Assembly: GCA_022495995.1 (NCBI GenBank)
Contig: JAFEMH010001483.1
Coordinates: 310,001-374,000 of the forward strand
Origin: Adenophora triphylla var. japonica
Taxonomy: Eukaryota > Streptophyta > Magnoliopsida > Asterales > Campanulaceae
Reading direction: 5' to 3'
Length of the DNA: 64,000 nucleotides
Within the stretch, counting starts at the first letter, position 1, and every line of letters starts with the position of its first letter. Below are positions 53,549 through 63,613 of the stretch, in pieces. The notes beneath the pieces are model-generated. The model was not told the origin of the DNA. It was given only the letters and a program-made list of their open reading frames with translations, and made no database searches. Position numbers and translations under genes: made by a program.

Positions 53549-55550
53549 GTAAGTTCTTGATTTCTTTCCCCATCTCTGCATGATTGTAGATTTCATTTTC
53601 TCCTATTTGCTAAAATTTGATTTCGCATTTTTTTTCTTTCTAGACACATGTTATCGACTTTATACTATTAGATATTGATATTGTTAGCAGATACTATCTC
53701 AAATCCTGCTGCTTTATATGAGGTATAAGGTTTAAGTTATTATGTTGAAAAGTAGTGACCCCCTCTTCCCTTTATACATATGATCTCATGAGCGGCTCTA
53801 TTATTTTAAGTCTGCTTACGGGCACAATTTGATTGGTCTGTATCTGCCATGGGTTGACCATTTTACTTCTCTTTTGACCCAAGCCTAGCCATGTGTCCTT
53901 CAAAAGGGTTGGCACGGTCATGTTCTAAATTTTCAACCACCTAATTGAATACGGTTAGTGATCCTTGACCGAGTTGCTAGGTTGTAAGATGCTGTATTAC
54001 CGCGTTGGAGTTTTATATTAGATCTCTGTCCCGCAAGTGTGCCTCGACTAAACTACTTATTTAAGGTGGAAGGCAAGTAGGAAAGTCCCTGAAGAGTTAC
54101 AAGCGGCAACGCAAGGTGTGACCTCAGAGTCACTGTAAGGAGTTCTTAATGTTGATGGCTGGAAAAATTGTACAAAGGGGTCTTCCTTTGGAAGTCATCC
54201 CATCTACTACTTTGCATGGATCTCCTCGTATCCCATCAAGCGTTGGTCAAGTAAGTCATATTACTTAGAATTGAGTACTCTATTTAGTCTTATATTTATT
54301 TCAAAGCTAGTATTTTAAATTCAATAGCCCTATTGTAGTGATAATAATATTAAGAATTGTTCAATTTGTGTATTAACCGACTACAATATAATTGAGTACT
54401 CTATTTATTCTTGTATTTATTTGATAAGGTTACTCCACCTTATGACTAATCCACATCATTTTCTTGTTCACAGATTCCTACAACATTGGGTGATGATGGG
54501 TCAGATGAGATTTGTAGCTAGATGACTTTTTTTGTAAGTAAATTTTTTTTAAATCATACTCAAGTTTTTTTTTTACTTAATTTCTTTGTTAGTTTTTTTC
54601 AAACTTATAATATGTCATGTCATCGATTAGTAATTATTATCCATTTGTTTTAAATCTAAAATATGAAGTACTCGTGATTTTGTTTATGTTATCAATTGTC
54701 AACGATATTCATTCACTACTTATGAAGATTTGCTTTTTTGTATACGCATGACATGATTGGAGCCTTGATGATGGCTCTTTGATCTTCAACATCAACTTCA
54801 ACTTCAAAACTTTGATGTTTTAGACTAGATTATGGTCATGATTACACTTTTGTACATGTTTTACTTCAGACAAATGCTTAATAGTAGCAAATGCTTTATA
54901 AATAGTTGTTAGATTTTACTTACTAGAATGAATTATTTAGGATTTTTGTTTAAGCACTTGTATCACCGTTTGTGGATTTTTATGGAAATTTATGCATTAC
55001 GGTTAAAATTGTCATTTAACTCTTTTATTGCTACTAAATGTATTACAATGAATATATAGTACACTAGGTTTTATAATTAAAACAAATCTATATATCACAG
55101 TTTTGAATTGTGTTACAAATATGAAAAACACACATTATGGTATCATTTGCCACATTAATTACCAATACAAATAATGATTTATATGTCGCACATAACTTTT
55201 GTGACGGTTCCAAATTGTCACAAGTATTAAAAATTGCACCATTTTTAAAATGTGACAACAACTATGACAAAAAAAATACTATTTGTCACAGTTTAGAAAA
55301 TGTCACAACAACCGTGACAAATAAAAATTAACATATATTACACTTATTGTGCTACGATTTTTTACCGTGACCATAATCGTAGCAAATACTATTTGTCACG
55401 GTTTAGAAAATGTAGAACATTATAAGCGACGCTCACAAAAGCCTCGAACGTAAAAACGGGACAAAACCGTGGCAAATACTATTAGCCACGGTTTTATCTG
55501 TATTTACCATGGTCCGACGACCGTGGCTAAAAACCCTAATTCTTGTAGTA
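53549..55550 (+). other. CACTA-R interior right of the captured exons
   Basis: AT-rich. 54060-54240 has a codon-like stretch (MAGKIVQRGLPLEVIPSTTL) ending SSVGQ|GTAAGT, perhaps another captured exon of unknown origin. 55190-55540 holds the subterminal repeats 'ccgtgacaaata', 'ccacggtt' and the right terminus. Confidence 0.5.
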
Positions 55551-55569
55551 GTTCACTTCCTTGAAGCTT

Positions 55570-57858
55570 TCAGCTTACGAAGTAGATTACATGCTCAACT
55601 TTGGAATCTTTCTGTTCTTGTGCCAATATAGCTCCAATTGACGTGTCTGTCACTGTTAGGTACAGGAGGAGTGGCTTGTCTTCATGTGGCGGGCACAGGA
55701 TTGGGGGATTCACCAAGTATGTTTTGATTTTCTCGAAAGTTGTCTGGCACTCGGAGTCCCATTTGATGTCGGCATTTTTTTTCATCAGTTTGAACATTGG
55801 CTCACAGAGAGATGTCAACTGGTTAATGAAGCGGCTGATGTACTGAAGTCTTCCCATAAAACTTTTCACTTCTGTTAGTGTCTGAGGCGGCTTCATGTCG
55901 ATGATGGCCTTGATTTTCATGGGATCGGCTTCGATACCTCTTTCTGTATCCATGTACCCCAGTACTTTGCCTCGCTTGACGTCGAAGGTGCACTTCGCAG
56001 GGTTCAATCTCATGGAGTGCTTTCTGAGTCTGTTGAAGAACTTTCTCAGATCTGTCATGTGCTGCATGTCTGATCCTTTGGAGTGGATGATCATGTCGTC
56101 GACATACACTTCAATTTCCTTGTGAATCATATCATGGAAGAGGGCTGTTGCAGCCTGCTGGTAAGTAGCCCCAGCGTTCTTCAAACCGAACGGCATGACC
56201 GTGTAGCAGTATGTCCCCCACGAATTGGTGAAAGCAGTCTTGGCTTGATCTTCCTCGGACATTTTGATTTGATTGTACCCAGCAAACCCATCCATGAAGG
56301 ACTTTACCTCGAAATTTTCTGTGGTATCGACTGGCATATTGATGTTGGGCAGTGGGAAATCATCCTTTGGGCTGGCCTTGTTGAGATCTTGGAAATCCAC
56401 ACAGCATCTGACCTTTCCATTGGCCTTGGTGACCGTCACGATGTTGGAGAGCCAGGTCGGGTACTCAATTACTCTGATGAAGCCGACGCGGAGCATTTTC
56501 TCAATTTCTTCTTTCACTTGCAAGGACCACTCTGGCTTGATCTTGCGCAATTTCTGTTTGATAGGCTTGGATTCTGGATCCAGGGGAATTCTGTGCTCCA
56601 CGATTGAGGGATCGAGTCCTGGCATGTCCTGATATGACCAGGCGAACACGTCAACATACTCTTTGAGGAGATCTGTCAGGGCTTCCATTTCTGCACCGGC
56701 GAAGAAACTGCCCACTTGTGTCTCTTTAGGCTCTTGCACTGACCCCAGGTTCACTTTAGTCATAACCTCTTCGGCAGCTTGGGCCCAATTGTCCTCTTGG
56801 TCTACTACACGCTTGAGAACTTCTTTAATGTATTGTTCATTTAGTGTGTTCGCTTCTTTATCAAGTGAGTCATTATTAACGTCTTTTAAGTTGTTTATTA
56901 ACTTATCAGTTGTTAAAGTGGCAATGAGGGGATACTCCAAAAGGTCAGACTTTTCATTAAATGCGAACAGAAATACATTGTTGGCTACATTTTCATAGTC
57001 TTCCGGTGTAAGGCCGTTGGACGACTCAGAGGACTGGACTTTAACAAGGACTGACTTCGAGGGTTTGAGACTGGGTTTAGGGAGATGTGGGTGCAGGCCC
57101 AGCTTGTCTTCCATTTCTGTCTGGCTTGCCCTTGGTCCGGTGAAAGTTACCCAATTTTTCAGTGGCATTGCTGGATGCTTGATGAGAGTTCGGGGGTCGA
57201 GAGGCTTGGCTTCTGCTGTCGCGATCATGGCGATCATGCTGTTTTCGGAGCCTAGGTCAATCAGGTTTGGCACCTCCATGACTTCTTCAAAAAGACTCTG
57301 TAGAGCAGGTCCACTGAGAGCGTCTTCTATAAATTCTAGTTCATTCTGCTTTGGAGTTACTGTCTCGAATGTGGCCCCGACGACTGATCCGAACAGTCTG
57401 TTTCCCATTAAGAGTGTCTCGAGCTGCTCTTCCATGTCTGGGATTCCTTTGAATGTGTACTCATGCTGGACTGTGGTGGTAAATTGTCCAGGTAGAGTTG
57501 TGATGTTGAGGAACGCTCCCCTTATCGGATTAGCCTTGAGTCCTCTGAAATGCTTGAGGTCCCGTGCTAGCTTTTCCATCCTTTCTGTAGTCTCTGTGCT
57601 GACTTTCCCTGCTCCTTTCTCATCTTCATCAGTTCCACTTTTGGTCCCCTCAGTTTTGCTGTCGGTTCCCTCAGTTCTGATGTCGGTTCCGCTGTCGATT
57701 CCCTCAGTTCTGCTGTCGGTTCCCTTTATGAAGTAGTGAGCGAGGTCGAAACTGTAAGGTCGGAGGTTGGGTGTATCGTCATAGGTTCCCCTTTTGCGGG
57801 CTGATGCCTTGGCATGGGCGAGCCTTTTGTTTTCTTTGATATCAGATGGTGTTGGCAC
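55570..57858 (-). CDS. OG1 reverse transcriptase segment of pol
   Basis: 762 open residues. The first ~330 are a spacer with a repeated GTDSRTEG-type stretch (~45-75) and SSNGLTPEDYENVANN (~300). RT follows: EHRIPLDPESKPIKQKLRKI (~432), RCCVDFQDLNKASPKDDFPL (~500), MPFGLKNAGATYQQA (~557), the catalytic VYVDDMIIHSKG (~584-595) and LNPAKCTFDVKRGKVLGYMD (~618). RNase H starts near 690 (LLLYLTVTDTSIGAILAQEQ). A TGA follows FVS, four codons before the CACTA-R site. It copies element RNA into DNA. Apart from that TGA the enzyme part is intact. Confidence 0.92.
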   Translation of the reverse strand: MPTPSDIKENKRLAHAKASARKRGTYDDTPNLRPYSFDLAHYFIKGTDSRTEGIDSGTDIRTEGTDSKTEGTKSGTDEDEKGAGKVSTETTERMEKLARDLKHFRGLKANPIRGAFLNITTLPGQFTTTVQHEYTFKGIPDMEEQLETLLMGNRLFGSVVGATFETVTPKQNELEFIEDALSGPALQSLFEEVMEVPNLIDLGSENSMIAMIATAEAKPLDPRTLIKHPAMPLKNWVTFTGPRASQTEMEDKLGLHPHLPKPSLKPSKSVLVKVQSSESSNGLTPEDYENVANNVFLFAFNEKSDLLEYPLIATLTTDKLINNLKDVNNDSLDKEANTLNEQYIKEVLKRVVDQEDNWAQAAEEVMTKVNLGSVQEPKETQVGSFFAGAEMEALTDLLKEYVDVFAWSYQDMPGLDPSIVEHRIPLDPESKPIKQKLRKIKPEWSLQVKEEIEKMLRVGFIRVIEYPTWLSNIVTVTKANGKVRCCVDFQDLNKASPKDDFPLPNINMPVDTTENFEVKSFMDGFAGYNQIKMSEEDQAKTAFTNSWGTYCYTVMPFGLKNAGATYQQAATALFHDMIHKEIEVYVDDMIIHSKGSDMQHMTDLRKFFNRLRKHSMRLNPAKCTFDVKRGKVLGYMDTERGIEADPMKIKAIIDMKPPQTLTEVKSFMGRLQYISRFINQLTSLCEPMFKLMKKNADIKWDSECQTTFEKIKTYLVNPPILCPPHEDKPLLLYLTVTDTSIGAILAQEQKDSKVEHVIYFVS
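57640..57725 (-). repeat. Coding repeat in OG1 pol spacer
   Basis: Units like 'ctcagttctgctgtcggttcc' give the peptide pattern GTDSRTEG in about five copies. The length would vary without shifting the frame in some copies. Confidence 0.7.
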
Positions 57859-57870
57859 ATAACCGAGCCC

Positions 57871-58461
57871 CTAGACTGTAGTGTGGTCCTTGACTTCGAT
57901 GACTTGGTGTTGGCCTTGTAACCTTTTACCGAGCCCCAGTCCTGGGATGAAGTTCATGAGTTTCATCATCTTCATGGCGGGAGGGATTTTGTCCCGAAAC
58001 ATGGAAAGGTCCACGTTGCATATTTGGATCTTGGAGGTCTCCAAAGTGAATCCAGTTAATGCCATGTCGTCATCATGCTTGATTTCTAACACTGGAATGC
58101 CGTTGGTGCTGGTCCCCTCGGTGGTGGCCATTTGTAGCCGTAAGCGCGTGGTTAGCTCGTTGCCTTGCATGAACTTGATACACTGGTGAAGGGTGGATGC
58201 CACGCCATTTATTTGATGCAGCCAGGGTCGCCCCAAGATGGCTGTGAAAGTGATGGGAATGTCCAACACTTGGAATTTGGTGGGGATCATCCGCTTGCCG
58301 AACCAAATATTTAGAGTAGCAACCCCGAGAACTGTACAGGAAGTAGAATCGTATGCCTTGACAGTGTGGACTGAAGGCTTCAGATCTGTGGGTTTGATGT
58401 CAAGCAGGTACATCATCTTGGCGGGCAAGACATTCATTCCGGAACCTCCGTCTACCAACAC
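57871..58461 (-). CDS. OG1 second retropepsin-like domain (PR2) and glycine-rich segment
   Basis: 196 residues. MLVDGGSGMNVLPAKMMYLL holds the aspartate of a retropepsin in the D-G-G-S form common in Tat elements; ITFTAILGRPWLHQINGVAS is the second conserved block. The C-terminal part, NFIPGLGLGKRLQGQHQVIE, followed after one TAG by GLGYVP, resembles the G-patch-like segment of Ogre-type elements. It lies right before the RT frame, the normal position for the protease, so this is probably the protease that matures the polyprotein. Upstream it continues 58477-59211 across a stop (TAG) at 58476. Confidence 0.8.
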   Translation of the reverse strand: MLVDGGSGMNVLPAKMMYLLDIKPTDLKPSVHTVKAYDSTSCTVLGVATLNIWFGKRMIPTKFQVLDIPITFTAILGRPWLHQINGVASTLHQCIKFMQGNELTTRLRLQMATTEGTSTNGIPVLEIKHDDDMALTGFTLETSKIQICNVDLSMFRDKIPPAMKMMKLMNFIPGLGLGKRLQGQHQVIEVKDHTTV

Positions 58462-58476
58462 ACGGGGAAGGCGATG

Positions 58477-60290
58477 CTAGTCCAGCTGAACTGTGATGTA
58501 GAGCGGCTCATTGTGATCAGCCCCAAATTTTGGCAGGTCCAAATCTGTGAAGGTGATGATATTGCCGTAGTGGATGTTGCCGATCATCTGAATTACTTCT
58601 TCCGGGGTGGCGTCCACGGGGACCATGGTGCGGGCCAAACTTTCCTCTAGCTTGAGCTTGTGAGGATATGAAGATGTGAGCAGGGACCAAAGGGAAATGT
58701 TTGCCTGGGTCTGCTTGAGCTGAGTGAGGATCGGGTCCTCCTTCACGGAACTTGTGTCTTCGGGCAGGCCGGGTTGCGGTTCTGGCTCCGCCGGCTTTTT
58801 AGTGGCCTTGGAGGGTAATACATGGATTTGACCCGATCGGGTCAGGACGCTGACATCATGTTTGGTCCCTTCTGAACAGGTCGCTCTGAGCTGAGCCATA
58901 GTCAGAGGAGGATTCCTCAAAGCATAGGGCCATATGTCTTCTCTTAATTCATTGACTGTAGATGCATTCCCTGGAGCTTCGGCAGCTTTCCGGATTCTGT
59001 CCCAGGATATTGGCTTGGGTGCCTCCGTGGGGAGGGAGTCTATGGTTTGCCGCAGCTGTTCGAATGTCAGTGCGCAACAGTGGTTGCCAGAACTGAATTG
59101 TGCATTGCTGACCCTACGGGGGAGGTTAGAGAGTTCTTGGTTCAAGCGAATAGTCTCTTTGATCTCTCCACGGTATACCGCACTTCTTTCCTTCTTGCTG
59201 AGAATGCTCAAGGCATTCTGGAGTTGGGTTAGACGATATTCATGGTTTGCTAATTTTCCTCCACGTTTAGCCTAGATCAGCTCTCTTGCAGTAGAGCCTA
59301 CGTCGAGAGTTAGCGCCTGTGTTTCTTTCCACGTGAGAATAGCCAGTGCTTCCTTGAACTGTATGCGGCAGTCTAGATAAACTTCCATCGGGGAGATATT
59401 TTTTCTTCTGCTTTATCTGAGTGGCGGGTATGTCGAAAGGTAAGTATACGACTTCCTGAACATCTGCCCATGTAACTGGCTGCTGTCCCAGTTGATCATT
59501 TTTGTAAACGAAGGCCACAGTCTGTGGAATCTCCCTGAGTAGTTGCTGGAGATGTATTTCCATCTTTCTTTTCTTTTTGAATAGACCTTCCTCCTTTAGT
59601 TGTCCTTTTAGTTTGAGAGCGGAAATGATCCGTCCCCATCCTCCCAGGACCCTTTGGATTCCGGTTTTGTTGACCTCATGACCAGCTTGGAACATAATGG
59701 TTTCATCGTCTTCGTCGTCGCTTTCATAAAGGACTTTCTTTCCTCGGGGAGGTAAGTACTGGTACTCTTCATGCTGTTTGGCTAGGTATTCCTTGTACTG
59801 TGCCATTCCATCTCCTAGGTTGTCGGGACCGTTGACCGCCCTCACTTGCCGGAAGGGGTTTGATGAGAAAAGACGGTAGTCCAAGAAGTTGATGTGGGAA
59901 AAACCTTTGAGGTCTAACTGGTCTAGTGTGGCCTCTAGCTTTCTATCTGAAGCTGCTTGTGACGCTTTAAGGGCTTGGTCCCTGTGAGTCTTCTGAGCTT
60001 GGTTCTCGTCCCAGAGACGGTTCTCTTGAGCAGCTAGTTCCATGAGGGCTTTCCTTGCGAGAGTTAAACAGTCTCCGTAGGTGCGCGCCGTCTGACTGGT
60101 GTCTAGAACTGTAATCACATCCAAATCCCCGAATGGCGGAAACACTTGGATTATATTGACGAAGGAAGTCGGGCTGGGACATTCCATGCGGCCTTCCTTG
60201 ATCTCAGTTACCAAGAAGTTCGCCCATATCTATTTGATTGAACCCATGAGGGTGTTGAATTCTGCGATGTTGATAGTCTCTTGATCTTGC
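58477..60290 (-). pseudogene. OG1 polyprotein spacer upstream of PR2
   Basis: Two long frames. 60214-59267 includes a module copy (ECPSPTSFVNIIQVFPP, module c; its first half lies before a TAG at ~60232), an acidic ESDDEDDET stretch and LFKKKRKMEIHLQQLLREI. 59211-58477 reads LRQTIDSLPTEAPKP, then QANISLWSLLTSSYPHKLKL and NIITFTDLDLPKFGADHNEP, the run-in to protease typical of this lineage. Stops at 59269 and 58477 and a gap at 60215-60290 break it. Confidence 0.65.
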
Positions 60291-60312
60291 TGGATCGCCA
60301 AGTCTATCAGAG

Positions 60313-61041
60313 CTAGCAGTTTGCTGGCAGGATGCCTGAATCTGTGGCCGTGACGACTGGGAGCAGGGTCGAACTTGAGCATGTTGATGCTGAGGTGATC
60401 ATTCCTTTCTTCGGAAGCTGGATCTGTCTTGCGGGGAAGACTCTTACAGATGTTTTCAGGGTAGCTACTGGAAGCGTTCCCGAGGTTGATCTGATTTGTA
60501 GCGGGGTAAGGAGCTTTGTCTCCTTTGCTGATGCCCTTGGCCTTGGCGGCGCTTGTGGCTGTAAGCTGGAAAATATAATGTTGACGAAGTCGCCGTCAGT
60601 TACTTGATCAGAGGGGTTCTTTGTCGTGTCAACCAGTTGTTTCCATTCGCCGGATAACTGCCTGTACGGGATGTTGAGCTTGACAATTTCCATGGTATTG
60701 GAGCCCTCATCGTAGGTGACATCATCGGAACTGGTGCCGTCCTCGAAACTGAGCATATGTATGTAGGGATCTTCCCGCGGATCTGCCGCGTCTTCGACTC
60801 CGGAGAGTCCTGATTCGTTGTCGTCTGACGGCTCAACCCAGACATAAGGACGCCTCGCGTCCTGCCGCGATGCTGGAGCTGCTAGAAAAACATCATGCCC
60901 TTCGCTTGAGAAGAGGGGCTCGGCGGGCAATTCCTCATGTAGGACATCCCATACGACTGCCATACATTCATCACGAGTGTGACGATGCTTGTTGACCTTC
61001 ATCACGAAGATTTCTTCGCCTGGCGGGGCCAGAGAGTAGGA
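60313..61041 (-). pseudogene. OG1 inter-protease region with second module copy
   Basis: The 230-residue frame 61005-60313 has VNKHRHTRDECMAVVWDVLH, an acidic stretch (SDDNESGLSGVEDAADPRED), then module b: EIVKLNIPYRQLSGEWKQLV and VTDGDFVNIIFSSLQP. Its function is unknown. Together with modules a (end of the PR1 frame) and c it forms a three-fold series. Confidence 0.55.
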
Positions 61042-61773
61042 TTAAAGGATGCTGACAAATCTCCAATCGGAGATAGGGGGTTTGTGTGCCCGCATCATTG
61101 CGATGCTCAGGGTTTCTTTCCAATCTGCGTCCAAGTTTCGGAAATGACAGTTGAACTTGATGAATCTGACTGCTTCAGGGTCTGCCTGTTCGAGGACGTT
61201 GACATAGTTAGCATCTCCGGACTCTGAGAGATTCTGATGAGATTTGCCCCGATAGTCCCTTGGTCGGCTTGAAGGAGGTAGCCCCAGTGCCTGGCTGCGG
61301 GCACGCTTGGCTGTTGTCTCAGCTTCGTTCCCTATGAGGAAACTGTCTCCTCTGATGACTTCAAGATCTCCTTGCCGGTTAATGAACTTGATGGACTGAT
61401 GGAGAGTGGAGGCTATGGCTTTCATGTGGTGTAGCCATGGGCATCCCAACAGAGCTGTGAATTCGGACGAAATGTCCATCACGTGGAATTTTGCTGGCAC
61501 CATTTGGGTTTTGAACCAGAGCTCCAGAGTCATCGTCCCCAGGATGGGACGAGACGTGCTGTCGTAGGCCTTGATAGTCCGGGCAGATGGGATCATGTGG
61601 CCTTCGTTAATGCGTAGGGCTCGCATCATGCTGAGAGGGAGAATGTTGACTGCTGATCCGTTGTCTACCAATACCCCGTGGAGAGATATGGTGTTGAGAC
61701 GGAGAGTGATGTACAAAGCTTCATAGTGCCCTGCGGCATCTTTCGGCAGGTCTTCATCACAGAAGGTGAGCAT
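61042..61773 (-). CDS. OG1 first retropepsin-like domain (PR1) with module a
   Basis: 243 residues. It starts LTFCDEDLPKDAAGHYEALY, then GVLVDNGSAVNILPLSMMRA with the retropepsin Asp in a D-N-G-S form, TIKAYDSTSRPILGTMTLEL, and SEFTALLGCPWLHHMKAIAS. These align block by block with PR2 and its run-in (58600-57990), so the two are paralogues. C-terminal residues ~190-243 carry module a (RFIKFNCHFRNLDADWKETL, DWRFVSIL). The frame is open, but ties to gag upstream and module b downstream are shifted. Whether it is an active protease is not known; D-N-G occurs in other Ogre-like proteases. Confidence 0.72.
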   Translation of the reverse strand: MLTFCDEDLPKDAAGHYEALYITLRLNTISLHGVLVDNGSAVNILPLSMMRALRINEGHMIPSARTIKAYDSTSRPILGTMTLELWFKTQMVPAKFHVMDISSEFTALLGCPWLHHMKAIASTLHQSIKFINRQGDLEVIRGDSFLIGNEAETTAKRARSQALGLPPSSRPRDYRGKSHQNLSESGDANYVNVLEQADPEAVRFIKFNCHFRNLDADWKETLSIAMMRAHKPPISDWRFVSIL

Positions 61774-61893
61774 ACTGCCATACAGTCGGGAATCATAGAT
61801 CTGGTCTCTTTTCGGAGAAGGAGAGTCATCAAGCCATCCGTTTCCTATCTTCCTCTTGAGGGGTTAAGCTTTTGGTGGTGCCTCGGGATTGTG

Positions 61894-63540
61894 TTAAGGA
61901 AGCTTATGGCGGTGGCCGCCCTTGGTTAGCACGTTGATTGAGTGCGAGTGCCAAGTTGACTTTGACTTTCCTTTGCCGGCTTGTGCCCTGAAGTTGGGCA
62001 AATTGAACCTTGGCTGATCCCGCGGGGGATTAGGCTTCTGGCTGGCGGTGAGGTTGTCAAGATCTGAGGTATTCCGGTGTCCTGAGGCCTGAACTTTGGC
62101 GTCAGTAGGATTTTTCGGCTTTTCCACCCCTGTCTGCTCTAAAGCTGCGTGGCCTGGAGGAAGGGAGGACTGGCTGGAGTAGAGTCCGTAGTAATTGAAC
62201 TTCCCGGATGGCTCTCCGAGTGTACCCAAGCTGGTGTCCCCAGCTTCATATCTTTCTCTCAGTTTCTGTTGAGAAGACTTCATCTTCTGCTTTCTGGGAG
62301 AATCATTCCTGATCATGTCTTGGAACTCGTACTCAAGGCATTCGGAGCAGTCACAAACATCGTAGCTGATGTGGACGTTTGATGAAGGCCTGGCTGGAAG
62401 AGGCGGAGGAACTGGCTCTGCGGCAATCTTCTTTGGCACCCACTCGATGGAGTTCACACTTTTGTTGTTCGGAAAAGGGTTTTCGATTGTATTAGGTCCA
62501 CGGGGATGCTCCAATTTTCCTTCCTCTATCAAATTCTGAATTTCGTACCGTATCCCCACGCAGTTGTCGGTTGTATGGCCATGATACTGGTAGAAGGCAC
62601 AGTAATTGCTTTTGTTAGCGTTGACTACGGGATTCTTGGGTTTGTAGTTTGCAACGGGTTTGAGGAGGCCTTCCTTGATGAACCCTTCCAGCATCTTACT
62701 CAGTGGTATGTCCAACTTGTCGAAGTGCACGGCAGGCTGCTTCGGGGTGGAGTTGTTGCTTTGCGGGACTGGGTTTCTGGTGCCCGACTGCTGTCCCTGA
62801 TGAATGTACTTGACAGACGTATCTTTTCCTTTGCCGGGGGCCGGTGTGGGATTGAATGCAGCTGCTGATCGATATATGTATGGCTGTGCCATGGCCAGTT
62901 TTTCTTTGAGATCCTTCTCGAACTGTGAGCCAGCATTGACCATGGCTCGGAGATCTGGGAAGAAGTGATGGCTGATGAGGGTTCTGATGGACGGCCTCAA
63001 GCAGGACTTGAAGATCCGCATCTGTTCATCCTTGGAGAGTGGCTCCATAATCTCGGAGAGTTTCCAACTCCACCTCTTGTAGAATTCTCCGACGCTTTCA
63101 TCTGCTTTTTGTTCGGTGGTGATTAAGTCCTCACAACTTGTTTCCCACTCTAGGTTGGATCTGTACCGCTCTAGAAAGATGTTACTGATCTGATCCCAGG
63201 TATGGCGATCTGCAGGCTTGACCCTTAGGAACCATCGTAACGCTGAGCTCTTGAGCGTATGCTGGAAGTGATCGGCCATTTGCTGAAGGGTTTCTCCTTT
63301 CGCTCTCATGCCGAGTACGTAGGTGTCAACATGCATTTGAGGACATTCGGTTCCGTCGAATCGGTCCATCTCCGGCATTCTGAACTTGGCAGGGAGAGGT
63401 GTGACCATTCCCGGATCTGTGGATCTGAGCGTTTCTTGCTTTGAGCTGCTCATACTGGCTTTCAGGTCTTTCATCTGTACCACCATCCAGGCTAAGGTTG
63501 GGTCCAGTGGTGGGATATGAGGCTCGGCACTGGGTGCTGC
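61894..63540 (-). CDS. OG1 gag with zinc knuckle
   Basis: The 530-codon frame from ATG 63486 is preceded in frame by HIPPLDPTLAW (matching PPLDPQLAW of element C) back to a TAA at ~63541. Capsid (retrotransposon gag domain) covers ~30-230: MDRFDGTECPQMHVDTYVLG, ALRWFLRVKPADRHTWDQIS, ERYRSNLEWE. NYCAFYQYHGHTTDNC (~305) is the CCHC-like knuckle. ISYDVCDCSECLEYEFQDMI and RERYEAGDTSLGTLGEPSGK (~385-440) are shared with B2. Gag builds the particle around element RNA. This is the most intact gag in the window; its true N-terminus is lost by the stop or by the LTR at 63614. Confidence 0.85.
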   Translation of the reverse strand, partial: AAPSAEPHIPPLDPTLAWMVVQMKDLKASMSSSKQETLRSTDPGMVTPLPAKFRMPEMDRFDGTECPQMHVDTYVLGMRAKGETLQQMADHFQHTLKSSALRWFLRVKPADRHTWDQISNIFLERYRSNLEWETSCEDLITTEQKADESVGEFYKRWSWKLSEIMEPLSKDEQMRIFKSCLRPSIRTLISHHFFPDLRAMVNAGSQFEKDLKEKLAMAQPYIYRSAAAFNPTPAPGKGKDTSVKYIHQGQQSGTRNPVPQSNNSTPKQPAVHFDKLDIPLSKMLEGFIKEGLLKPVANYKPKNPVVNANKSNYCAFYQYHGHTTDNCVGIRYEIQNLIEEGKLEHPRGPNTIENPFPNNKSVNSIEWVPKKIAAEPVPPPLPARPSSNVHISYDVCDCSECLEYEFQDMIRNDSPRKQKMKSSQQKLRERYEAGDTSLGTLGEPSGKFNYYGLYSSQSSLPPGHAALEQTGVEKPKNPTDAKVQASGHRNTSDLDNLTASQKPNPPRDQPRFNLPNFRAQAGKGKSKSTWHSHSINVLTKGGHRHKLP

Positions 63541-63613
63541 TTATGAGAGGCAGTAAGTGGAGGTGGAAGGTTCGATATATGAGGATATATGGGGGCCTTT
63601 TCTGGACTGTATC

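Larger units (their letters stand above)
37815..55550 (+). mobile_element. CACTA-R: non-autonomous CACTA transposon in OG1 pol
   Basis: It starts CACTACAAGGAAAAGG and ends TTCTTGTAGTA, with target duplication GTT (37812-37814, 55551-55553). The last base of the right terminus is changed (TACTACAAG instead of CACTACAAG on the opposite strand). Subterminal palindromes lie at the left, ATTTGTCACGGT/ACCGTGACAAAT (37848-37877) and CCACGGTT/AACCGTGG (37891-37911), with many 'ccgtgacaaata' words at 55190-55530. Without GY1 it is about 4.5 kb. No transposase is readable; it carries captured exons of an eRF3-like gene. On both sides OG1's coding frame resumes. Confidence 0.9.
12569..63613 (-). mobile_element. 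OG1: Ogre/Tat-type Ty3/gypsy element, interrupted by three insertions
   Basis: A minus-strand element whose pieces are, from 5' to 3': gag, protease and RT at 63613-55551; the RNase H end at 37814-37128; integrase at 23961-22561; antisense genes, tandem repeats and 3' LTR at 22560-12569. CACTA-R lies in RNase H, element C lies in the archaeal-type RNase H, and an A-family LTR lies upstream of gag. When the insertions are set aside the coding order is that of a Tat/Ogre element. The 5' LTR is not in the window. About 20.1 kb of the span belongs to OG1 itself. Confidence 0.85.

Noticed and set aside
55570..55600. TGA just before the CACTA-R site as a possible readthrough signal
   Set aside because: It is inside RNase H, not at a gag-pol border, and other stops and shifts occur in OG1. 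Ordinary decay explains it.
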